Assembly: GCA_947631195.1 (NCBI GenBank)
Contig: CANRKK010000019.1
Coordinates: 1-41,332 of the forward strand
Source of the DNA: an uncultured Clostridia bacterium
Lineage (GTDB): Bacteria; Bacillota; Clostridia; Christensenellales; Borkfalkiaceae
Length of the DNA: 41,332 nt
Reading direction: 5' to 3'
Shown in pieces: positions 24,034-30,801 of the stretch; within the stretch, counting starts at the first letter, position 1, and every line of letters begins with the position of its first letter. A program made the position numbers and the translations under genes. The notes beneath the pieces were generated by a model, which saw nothing but the letters and a program-made list of their open reading frames with translations, did no database searches and was not told the origin of the DNA.

Positions 24034-25245
24034 TTATGCTACCTCTCTAATTTTGACCGCTTTCTTGCCTGTTAACTTTTCCCAACGCTCAACTATAACG
24101 TCACAAAATTCAGGCTTTAGCTCCATAGCATAAACCTTGCGGTCAAGCTGTTCGCTCGCAACGATGGTGGTACCGCTCCCCGCAAACAAATCAACGACGA
24201 GGTCTTTCGGTTGTGAGCTGTTTTGAATAAGCTCCGAGAACAGCGCGACGGGCTTCATGGTCGGATGGTCTTCGTTCCTGAGCGGCTTGTTGTACTTCAA
24301 AATTGTAGACTGCTTTCTGTCCGAATACCACTTATGCGCGGCTCCATCCTTCCAACCGTATAGACACGGCTCGTGCTGCCATTGATAATCCTGCCGCCCA
24401 AGCACAATGCCGTTCTTTTCCCAAATAAGGCATTGACGAACGGTCAAACCGACGTCCACGCAAGCACCACGGAAATTATAACCTTCCGAATCGGCGTGCC
24501 AAATATAGAACGGCGAACCGGGCTTGATTATGTCTCTTGCGCATTCAAACGCCGACTTTAAAAACTCGCGGAAGTCCGAATTGGACATGTTGTCGTTCTC
24601 GATTTTGAGCCGCTTTGCGTTTTTGCCCTCGTAGTCAACGTTGTAGGGCGGGTCTGTAAGAAGCATATCGGCTAACGCGCCGTCCATCAACAGAGCGACC
24701 TCCTCCGCCTTTGTACTGTCGCCGCACATTAAGCGGTGTTCGCCGAGCTGGTAAATATCGCCCCGATGCGTTTTCGGCTCTGTGATAGCTTCAAGTGCTT
24801 CTTCAACGGCAAAGTCGTCTTCCTTTGCTTCGACCACGGCGGGAGCATCGTCGAGACCCCAGTCAATATCGAAATCGCCAAAATCAAGCTCCTTTACTTC
24901 GTCGGACAGGGCATCCCAATCCCAGCTTGACAGTTCGGCGGTCTTATTGTGAAGTATTGCATACTCGCGCCGCTCCTCGTCGGTGAGATGGTCAAGGCGG
25001 ATACACGGCACTTCCGTCATTCCCAATGACTTTGCGGCGAGAAGTCGCCCGTGCCCTTCGACTATAACGTTATGGTCGCTCCATATCCCGATAGGGTCGG
25101 AAAAGCCGTACTTTTGAATTGACTTCGCTATTTCTGCGACGTCGTATTTCTCATGCTTCCGTGCGTTCTTGCTGTAAGGCTGAAGCTCGTCAATGCTTAT
25201 GTATTCAATTTTTAATTTAAAATCGGTTTTTGAGTTTTTATCCAT
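24034..25245 (-). CDS. ParB-like/adenine-specific DNA methyltransferase fusion
   Basis: The ATG at 25245 follows GAGG. Residues 10-100 are a ParB/sulfiredoxin-type domain (ISIDELQPYSKNARKH; VIVEGHGRLLAAKSLGM). From about residue 165 there is a beta-class DNA N6-adenine methyltransferase: LLTDPPYNVDY (motif IV) precedes HPTMKPV and LVVDLFAGSGTT (motif I). Such fusions are common next to phage terminase genes and probably protect phage DNA from restriction or mark packaging DNA. Both catalytic motifs look intact. Confidence 0.9.
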   Translation of the reverse strand: MDKNSKTDFKLKIEYISIDELQPYSKNARKHEKYDVAEIAKSIQKYGFSDPIGIWSDHNVIVEGHGRLLAAKSLGMTEVPCIRLDHLTDEERREYAILHNKTAELSSWDWDALSDEVKELDFGDFDIDWGLDDAPAVVEAKEDDFAVEEALEAITEPKTHRGDIYQLGEHRLMCGDSTKAEEVALLMDGALADMLLTDPPYNVDYEGKNAKRLKIENDNMSNSDFREFLKSAFECARDIIKPGSPFYIWHADSEGYNFRGACVDVGLTVRQCLIWEKNGIVLGRQDYQWQHEPCLYGWKDGAAHKWYSDRKQSTILKYNKPLRNEDHPTMKPVALFSELIQNSSQPKDLVVDLFAGSGTTIVASEQLDRKVYAMELKPEFCDVIVERWEKLTGKKAVKIREVA

Positions 25246-25268
25246 TTTTTCCTCGTGCAATCGACTGC

Positions 25269-25307
25269 AAAAAACAGACGGCTCACTCATTTATCGAGTG
25301 AGCCGTC
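25269..25307 (-). terminator. Terminator between late regulator and ParB-methyltransferase
   Basis: A perfect 12-bp stem (25277-25288 with 25296-25307) is followed on the minus strand by TGTTTTTT. It separates the ArpU-like gene from the packaging genes, so the late operon probably needs anti-termination, or a promoter in the 25308-25419 gap that the regulator controls. Confidence 0.7.
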
Positions 25308-25327
25308 AAGCTGAAAGGAGTTTGACC

Positions 25328-25372
25328 ATGAATGCGCGGATTTTCCTCCGCGCCCACCTATGTCAACGATAA
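25328..25372 (+). CDS. Possible 14-residue peptide on the plus strand
   Basis: AAAGGAG is followed after seven bases by ATG and 14 codons (MNARIFLRAHLCQR), containing a GCGCGGA/TCCGCGC hairpin, with the 25277-25307 hairpin upstream. It lies on the strand opposite to all neighbours. It could be a real tiny gene or the structured part of a regulatory RNA. Evidence is only the binding site and the hairpins. Confidence 0.25.
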   Translation: MNARIFLRAHLCQR

Positions 25373-25419
25373 CATTATATCACGGGATTTTGGGAAAAAC
25401 ACGCAAACTTTTTGCGTTT

Positions 25420-25824
25420 TCAAAAAAGTTTGAAGAATTTCGCCCACCTAAACGCCGTCTCTGTAATGTCGCTCATCCAATAATCGTAGGTGCGCGGCGA
25501 GATAGCCATTTCATGGCAGATTAGATATTTCCCCTTCCCCTCGATATACTTCTTTTTGAGAACATTGTCTTTGTGTTCCCACGAAAATTTGATACAGGTA
25601 AATTCAAATACACGCACCCATAACGCCATGCGCTCGCTGTCGGATAAGGCTTTAATGACCCTGTTTTCTGCGGTGTTCCCCGGACTACTGCTCACGCGGA
25701 CGTTTGAGTAATTGAAATTCAAACCGCCGTAGAACGCATCAGCGAGGGTTTCTTTGACCTGTGATTTGTACTCCTTGTAATTATAGAACTCCCTGTTTAT
25801 TTGCCGCCGCTGGTCATTCGTCAT
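25420..25824 (-). CDS. ArpU/RinA-like late transcription regulator
   Basis: The ATG at 25824 follows GGAGGTGA and overlaps the upstream gene by 11 bases. About residues 60-134 have the pattern of ArpU-type phage regulators: a helical region with KKKYIEGKGKYLICHEMAISPRTYDYWMSDITETAFRWAKFF, where the sigma-region-4-like helix-turn-helix ends. Members of this family sit just before terminase genes and activate late transcription. A terminator and a gap follow the gene, consistent with control of the packaging operon. Confidence 0.7.
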   Translation of the reverse strand: MTNDQRRQINREFYNYKEYKSQVKETLADAFYGGLNFNYSNVRVSSSPGNTAENRVIKALSDSERMALWVRVFEFTCIKFSWEHKDNVLKKKYIEGKGKYLICHEMAISPRTYDYWMSDITETAFRWAKFFKLF

Positions 25825-26071
25825 GCCCGTCACCTCCATTCAAAATCTTTGCAAGTTGCTTGATTATCGCCGCCGCCCGAAGGTCGCCAATATCGTAGGT
25901 CGATTTGAGGACAGCTCCGAGCGATGCGACGAACGCCTCCTCCGACGTAACGGAAGCCTTCCCAGCCTTAACGCCCTTTGCGTAAAGGTCAGCCGCCCAC
26001 TTCGCCATATCCTCGTAATTCATAGATTTAATCGCCGCGTACATTGACAGCGTTAATATGTAGTCTTTCAT
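25814..26071 (-). CDS. Small helical phage protein (85 aa)
   Basis: The start follows GAGGGTAAATTT. The sequence is helical and alanine/lysine-rich (MKDYILTLSMYAAIKSMNYEDMAKWAADLYAKG...), with an acidic end. No family is recognised. It lies between the second DGR target and the ArpU-like regulator, overlapping the latter by 11 bases. Confidence 0.55.
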   Translation of the reverse strand: MKDYILTLSMYAAIKSMNYEDMAKWAADLYAKGVKAGKASVTSEEAFVASLGAVLKSTYDIGDLRAAAIIKQLAKILNGGDGHDE

Positions 26072-26099
26072 AAATTTACCCTCTTATTTTCGGAATGCC

Positions 26100-26115
26100 G
26101 CGAGCTGCCGCTCGC
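26100..26115. promoter_or_regulatory. Hairpin downstream of VR2
   Basis: A perfect 6-bp stem, GCGAGC (26100-26105) with GCTCGC (26110-26115), and a 4-nt loop lie after the stop codon of the second DGR target. The same AAATCAATAAATCA sequence that precedes the VR1 hairpin stands between VR2 and this stem. Position matches the retrohoming hairpin of known DGRs; the stem sequence differs from that at VR1. Confidence 0.65.
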
Positions 26116-26134
26116 TGATTTATTGATTTGATGA

Positions 26135-26992
26135 TTATCCTATTGCAAAGCAGGGGGACACGCAGCCCGCGTCGCTCGCATAATAGTAATTGCAACCGCC
26201 GCCGCTGTACACACCGCAGAACGTGCTGGTCCTGCCGGAGTAAGGCGAACGGAGCGCATACCACATGCCATAATCGCCGTTCGGAACGCTCTTTATTCTG
26301 TTTATCCATCCTTTGAACAGTTCGAGCTGTTCGCCCTCGCCTTTGCTTGAATAATAGCATTGCCCGAACACTTCCACCTCGCTCGGCAAATAGAGCTTGT
26401 CTGTGGTTTCGGTTATTTTGCCCTTACTGTCCGCCGTGAGCTTTACGACGGGCGTTAATACTTCTTGCCACTCGTCCGGGAGCAGGGCATAAAAGTCATT
26501 GTTCAGGAACTGTCGCGCGAGAGAGCTTTCCCAAGTATATGCCTTGTTGTCCTTTTGCATCTGCACCCTGTTCCCGCCATTGTCGTAGAGCTGCTTGAAA
26601 TTCAATGTGAGCGGTGCTTTGGTACCGTCGGGCTTTACGTCATGATTTATCGCCGCTATTATCAAGTCGCCCTTCCAGCCGTTCTTGAGCGTTATGGGGT
26701 GGGTGTCGCCAACTCGGAATTTATCGGGGTCGCTTTTTGCCGCCTCAACAATCTCTTTGGGCGTAAGAGCCGCAAATAAATTTTTATCTGCGGGTAACGA
26801 AATGCTCATAAGGGAAAATTCGGGTTTAATGCCCTCAATTTCACAGCCACAGCTTGGGCACGTCACAGCAATGTCGTAATAAGGTGCGCTTTGTCGGGTA
26901 ATGCCAAAATGACAATCCGCCGCCTCATATTCGATGACTGCGCCGCAGTCGCACTCAATAACGTTCTTTTGATTTTTGTTGATAACCTTCAT
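26135..26992 (-). CDS. DGR target 2: zinc-ribbon/DUF6273 protein with VR2
   Basis: The ATG follows AAGGAG. The N-terminus holds a zinc-ribbon-like module (ECDCGAV near 14-19 and TCPSCGCEIEG near 44-54). From about residue 90 to the end it is a DUF6273 domain homologous to the last 200 residues of the fibre-like protein. The variable repeat covers the last 35 residues (RTSTFCGV...NYYYASDAG). No signal peptide, membrane segment or tail motif is seen. It lies among early/middle genes, not in the tail operon, so it may be a non-virion diversified protein; alternatively it is co-assembled late. Sharing the TR with the distant DGR is directly visible. Confidence 0.9.
   Translation of the reverse strand: MKVINKNQKNVIECDCGAVIEYEAADCHFGITRQSAPYYDIAVTCPSCGCEIEGIKPEFSLMSISLPADKNLFAALTPKEIVEAAKSDPDKFRVGDTHPITLKNGWKGDLIIAAINHDVKPDGTKAPLTLNFKQLYDNGGNRVQMQKDNKAYTWESSLARQFLNNDFYALLPDEWQEVLTPVVKLTADSKGKITETTDKLYLPSEVEVFGQCYYSSKGEGEQLELFKGWINRIKSVPNGDYGMWYALRSPYSGRTSTFCGVYSGGGCNYYYASDAGCVSPCFAIG
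26146..26255 (-). repeat. DGR variable repeat VR2 (remote)
   Basis: It aligns with TR over the same frame and the same CTGCGTGTCCCCCTG end. In the 23-codon core 19 template adenines are changed; two further differences are T-to-G at third positions (AAT to AGG, AAT to ACG). It is about 21 kb from TR. The 23 bases from GGCTGC to CTTTGC are identical to VR1, and differ from TR at the same sites. Confidence 0.93.
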
Positions 26993-27186
26993 TTTTTGAA
27001 CTCCTTTGGTATAATATTTTTTATTGGGGTCAGGCAGTCGTATGACGAACGATATGGGAAAGCGACCTCAGGCACGGCTCCAAAATAGTCATTTTGAGGA
27101 TAGACTGACTTTGCGGGGTCTATCTTTATTCCGTGAAAATCGCTGTACTCTGCGCATTCGCCCTTTGTTTTAGTGTTGACTTTCAT
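26989..27186 (-). CDS. Small phage protein (65 aa)
   Basis: The ATG overlaps the upstream stop as ATGA and follows GGAG. Soluble, with no recognised motif (MKVNTKTKGECAEYSDFHGIKID...). It directly precedes the second DGR target, overlapping it by four bases, so both are probably translated together. Confidence 0.55.
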   Translation of the reverse strand: MKVNTKTKGECAEYSDFHGIKIDPAKSVYPQNDYFGAVPEVAFPYRSSYDCLTPIKNIIPKEFKK

Positions 27187-27464
27187 AAATGCACTCCTGT
27201 TGTTTTTCCTGTAATTCGACTGATTACAGTCTTGCGGTCTTGCCCAACAAAACCGCCTTCTTTTACTTCTTTACTGTTGGAATTGACAAGCGTTACCATG
27301 CCGCAGTAGGAGCAGTAGAACTTGTCATTGATATACCACAGCGGCTCGTTGCGTTTCGCCGCATGGCACATTTCGCAAAATAACTTGACCTTCGGAGCGC
27401 GGGCGGATGCCGCCTTTTGCTTACTGCGACCGCGCGGCGCGGTTTGTTTTTTTATGGATTCCAT
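27183..27464 (-). CDS. Zinc-ribbon protein (93 aa)
   Basis: The ATG at 27464 follows AGAGGTG. A basic N-terminus (IKKQTAPRGRSKQKAA) precedes a C-x2-C ... C-x2-C zinc ribbon (FCEMCHAA near 34 and YCSYCGMV near 55). DNA or RNA binding is likely but not shown. It is one of several zinc-ribbon proteins in this operon. Confidence 0.6.
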   Translation of the reverse strand: MESIKKQTAPRGRSKQKAASARAPKVKLFCEMCHAAKRNEPLWYINDKFYCSYCGMVTLVNSNSKEVKEGGFVGQDRKTVISRITGKTTGVHL

Positions 27465-27465
27465 T

Positions 27466-27939
27466 TCACACCTCTTTGAGTTTCGCCCCACAATGCGAGC
27501 AATAATTCGGCATTGCCTTGATTGCGTGTAGCCCTGCGAGACCTTCGCTCTGCCCTATTTTTTTGATAAGTTCTGTTCCGCATACCGGGCACAAGACCGT
27601 GGCGTGGTGTGTTCCGATGGGGGCAAAAGAAATAGGTAGGCGGTCAATTTTGATTTGCGGTTTATGTAAATCATCTTCGCGGGTTCTTTTGCCTTTTTTT
27701 GCTGTTTCCATCATCCGCGCACACTCATTGCATTTTTTTATATCGCGCTTCGCGCACAACGGCTTGTTGTCAAACGGTATGTGGAAAACATTATGGAACG
27801 CGCCACAATAAAATCTCGCGCCGAAAAATGGGTCTATTTCGTACTTGAACTGGTTGCAGTCCACACTTCCGTCTGCCCTTTGGCAATAATCACCATCGGG
27901 AACGTTGAACTCGGTTGTAGTAATCTTTCTTATTTTCAT
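27466..27939 (-). CDS. Cysteine-rich zinc-ribbon protein (157 aa)
   Basis: Cysteines occur at YCQRAD, FYCGAF, LCAKRD and CNECARM, and the C-terminus has a double-CxxC zinc ribbon (LCPVCGTEL ... YCSHCGAKLKEV). No catalytic motif. The start follows GGAAAAAACC. Widely seen type of small accessory phage protein; role unknown. Confidence 0.6.
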   Translation of the reverse strand: MKIRKITTTEFNVPDGDYCQRADGSVDCNQFKYEIDPFFGARFYCGAFHNVFHIPFDNKPLCAKRDIKKCNECARMMETAKKGKRTREDDLHKPQIKIDRLPISFAPIGTHHATVLCPVCGTELIKKIGQSEGLAGLHAIKAMPNYCSHCGAKLKEV

Positions 27940-28242
27940 GGTTTTTTCCTCTTTGACAGCCCGCCCTCAATGATGGTAAACGCGGGCTGTTCTTCGGTTT
28001 GGGTTTTGAAGCTCGGAAAGCGTAAATAATGTCCGTCGGGAAGGTGTTCGTTTACAATGTCCGAAATAACCGAGAGTGCGTTGATTGTTCCCCCTGTTAT
28101 AATCGCTGTTTTCAAACATATCCTGCCTGTCCAGCTCTGCCACATACGACACCACTTCTTTGACGTCGAGAAGTATCCGACGTAGAGCATAGTTTTCTTT
28201 TTCAAGCCGCTTATTATAATCTTCAAGGTCTGCCTTTGTCAT
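27936..28242 (-). pseudogene. Frameshifted small phage protein (about 100 aa)
   Basis: The N-terminal half (MTKADLEDYNKRLEKENYA...AELDRQDMFENSDYNRG) is in one frame and the C-terminal half (TINALSVISDIVNEHLPDGHYLRF...GLSKRKKP) in another. Removing one base from the run of five G (28090-28094) gives one open frame reading SDYNRGTINALSV. The product has a coiled N-terminus and no recognised function. A homopolymer error in the assembly is as likely as a real mutation. Confidence 0.65.
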
Positions 28243-28580
28243 TCGCTTACCCCCTCCAATTCGGCTTTTACCTGTTCATATTCGCCCTTGTCTACCGCTT
28301 CCCACCTGTATTCAAATGACCCGTCCGTATAAACTATGTGATAATATACCTCGTATTTTTCGGGAATATTTGCGGTGCGTACTTCGGGGATAAGTTGAAA
28401 CTCGCCTACTAAAAAATTATATTTGTAATGATAGTCTGTAACGACTTCCTGCCGTTCGGGTGTGTAACGTGTAGCTAACGGCGATTTGCTTTTTATTTCC
28501 TTACCATCGGCACAAGCCGCAAATAAGGAGACAGAGGCGATGAGGATAAACAAAAGCATAATTGTTTTGAGCCTTTTCAT
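28239..28580 (-). CDS. Putative lipoprotein (113 aa)
   Basis: A basic start, a hydrophobic run and the lipobox LFAAC (cysteine near residue 22) mark a signal-peptidase II substrate, anchored on the outer face of the membrane. The mature part is polar and beta-rich. A surface lipoprotein in a phage early operon suggests superinfection exclusion or lysogenic conversion, an inference only. The start follows GGGAGC. Confidence 0.7.
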   Translation of the reverse strand: MKRLKTIMLLFILIASVSLFAACADGKEIKSKSPLATRYTPERQEVVTDYHYKYNFLVGEFQLIPEVRTANIPEKYEVYYHIVYTDGSFEYRWEAVDKGEYEQVKAELEGVSE

Positions 28581-29320
28581 TGTTTGCTCCCTTTCAAATA
28601 CGCGCTTAATTTCGTAAGGTCATTTATTGTTGCATCGATGCGCTCAAAAATCCATTTCAAACCAAGATTGCGGAACGCCTCAAATTCGTTAATAGCTTCC
28701 TCGATATTGTCCGAACGCCAAATATGAAGCCTATTTAGTAAATTATTGTACTTTTCGATTTTATCGGCTTCGTTCAGTACCTTTTCTTTAAGGTAACTTG
28801 TGTGGCGTTCTTCGCTTTCCTTTTCATCTTTACGCCCTCTTTCGTATTCGGCGCGGAGTTCTTGCTCTGACGGTTGCATACTTTGTATAGCTCGTGTTAT
28901 CGAAGCGAGGAACGCTCGCGGAACAGGTGCGTCTGCCTTTCTATCTTCAAGGGCGAGCGCCTTGCGTTTATATCGCGTACTCCCGTCCTCGTTGACGATT
29001 AAGATTCCCCACTTCTTTGGTATAATATCCATAAGCGGCTCCGTCACGCCATTTGGAACTGCAAGGGTGTAATAGTCAATGACGTCAAAAAAGGCAACAT
29101 GCTTTTCGGGGTCTTCAAGCTCTCGGCGCAAATCCGACGTGCTAACTTTTATCTCAAAGCCGTCTATCCTGAAGCCGTTGGAGTTATAGCAGTCAAGAAC
29201 CATCATATCAAGGCGACGGTGCGAAAACCCCGTAGTCAAACCTACTTCTTCCGCTATTGCATACTGCCTATGGTCGTTATATTTTTTCCGAAGTGCCGCT
29301 CTTATGTCCTGCGCGTTCAT
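28577..29320 (-). CDS. MmcB/PD-(D/E)XK-like nuclease family protein
   Basis: Residues 25-75 contain HRRLDMMVLDCYNSNGFRIDGFEIKVSTSDLRREL, the D...E-x-K arrangement of the restriction-endonuclease-like fold seen in MmcB-type proteins. A helical, charged C-terminal half follows (EERHTSYLKEKVLNEADKIEKY). It probably acts on DNA. It overlaps the upstream gene as ATGA. Substrate unknown. Confidence 0.65.
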   Translation of the reverse strand: MNAQDIRAALRKKYNDHRQYAIAEEVGLTTGFSHRRLDMMVLDCYNSNGFRIDGFEIKVSTSDLRRELEDPEKHVAFFDVIDYYTLAVPNGVTEPLMDIIPKKWGILIVNEDGSTRYKRKALALEDRKADAPVPRAFLASITRAIQSMQPSEQELRAEYERGRKDEKESEERHTSYLKEKVLNEADKIEKYNNLLNRLHIWRSDNIEEAINEFEAFRNLGLKWIFERIDATINDLTKLSAYLKGSKQ

Positions 29321-29790
29321 TCGTCATCCTCCTCATCGTCATCGTCGAAAATTGACTTTTCCTCAAAGCCGTTGTTGCATTCGACGTGCCGACCGCAAGG
29401 AAGGTCGTGGTATCCTATAATCGTACATTCAGGATATTCCTTACAATCTTCGCAGAAATTGTAATCCTCAGAGTACTTACAAATATCCTGCAAGTCGCAC
29501 TCGTTGCAGCTATCGCAGTACTTATAGTCGCGCCCAGCTTCGAACGCGCGCATGAGATTTTCATTATCCTTTTGGAGTGCCTCGCACTTGCCCGTCAAGC
29601 CCGCGATTTCGTCCAACAGGTCGTCTGCCTTGCGATAATTCTCATCTTGCAAACATTCAGCGATTGCCGTTATTTGGCTCTCAAAATACGGATGCGGCTC
29701 ATTCGTATATTCATTGCGACTGTTCGCCTTTTCAAAGCCTTTACGAATAACATTTTTTATAATTTCAAGCTCTTGCTCTTTATCAGTCAT
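29317..29790 (-). CDS. Cysteine-rich coiled-coil protein (157 aa)
   Basis: A helical N-terminal half (about 1-90) is followed by many cysteines in pairs (YCDSCNECDLQDICKYSED YNFCEDCKEYPEC), which could bind metal. The end is a run of acidic residues (DDDDEEDDE). It overlaps the methyltransferase 3' end by 8 bases. No family recognised. Confidence 0.6.
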   Translation of the reverse strand: MTDKEQELEIIKNVIRKGFEKANSRNEYTNEPHPYFESQITAIAECLQDENYRKADDLLDEIAGLTGKCEALQKDNENLMRAFEAGRDYKYCDSCNECDLQDICKYSEDYNFCEDCKEYPECTIIGYHDLPCGRHVECNNGFEEKSIFDDDDEEDDE

Positions 29791-30800
29791 GTTTAACTCC
29801 TTTTAGCCGATTTCGGCATATGTTAATATTGTCTTCCGCAAGCTCTATCAGGATATATCCACGCCCGCTGTTTTGCGCCACAACGCCCGTTGTGCCTGTC
29901 CCCGCAAAACAGTCCAACACCACGCCACCCTGCGGACAGCCGGCGAGAATGCACGGCTTTATGAGCTTCTGCGGAAATGTGGCATAGTGGTTAAATTTTG
30001 AGCCTACAGAGCTAACGCTCCATACAGAACGCTTGCGCCTTAGCCCTTCTTCGTTTGGCGCGTTCCCGTGGCTCGCATTTTCATTGTGTGCCATATTGTC
30101 AAACGATTTATTGTTGGTATAAGCCCCGCCGCCACGGAACGTTTTCCTGTTTACCGCTTGTCTTCTTCCCGCGTTGGGAGTTAAGGCTCCTCTGCTTCCA
30201 CGGGGTGAAGATTTATCTTCGGTAACGCACGGCTCTCGGATTGATTGCGGCATAATCGAAGTAATAACGGCGAGACTTCGCAAACATTAAAATGTACTCA
30301 TGACTGTTTGTGCATCGGTCTGTAACGCTTTCGGGCATACAATTCGGTTTTTCCCAAATGTCAACCTGTCGCCAATACCAGCCGTCCGCACGAAGGGCAA
30401 AGGCAAGTAGCCACGGAACTCCGATTAAATCTTTCGGTTTAACCCCAATGGATTCGGGTGCGACCATCGCGTATTTATGAATACTCAAAATGCCCTTATT
30501 GGAAGATTGCACTTCGGACAGCGGAGTGGTTTGACCTTTGCCCTTCCCGCTCCCCGCGTAGCAGTCCATGATATTGACCCACAGGGTTCCGCCCGATTTT
30601 AATACGCGCTTTACTTCGCGGAATACCGCTGTCAGTTTGTCTATGTATTCCTGAACCGTGCTTTCCAGCCCAATTTGCCCCTCTACACCATAATCACGCA
30701 ATCGGTAATATGGCGGCGAGGTAACACAGCAGTCAACACTATCGGACGGTATCGATTTAAGCATGGTCAAGGCATCGCCCTGTAAAATCAAATTGTACAT
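29783..30800 (-). pseudogene. Frameshifted DNA methyltransferase (SPPY type)
   Basis: The first frame carries the catalytic motif CCVTSPPYYRLRDYG near residue 25 and continues to YYFDYAAIN. The second frame holds the RRKRSVWSV...FATFP-type target region and the AdoMet motif VLDCFAGTGTTG. The order catalytic-then-AdoMet is that of beta-class N4-cytosine/N6-adenine methyltransferases; SPPY favours N4-cytosine. One extra C at about 30238-30239 breaks the frame: without it the sequence reads FDYAAINREPCVTED. Either the gene is inactive or the base is an assembly error. Confidence 0.75.
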
Positions 30801-30801
30801 A

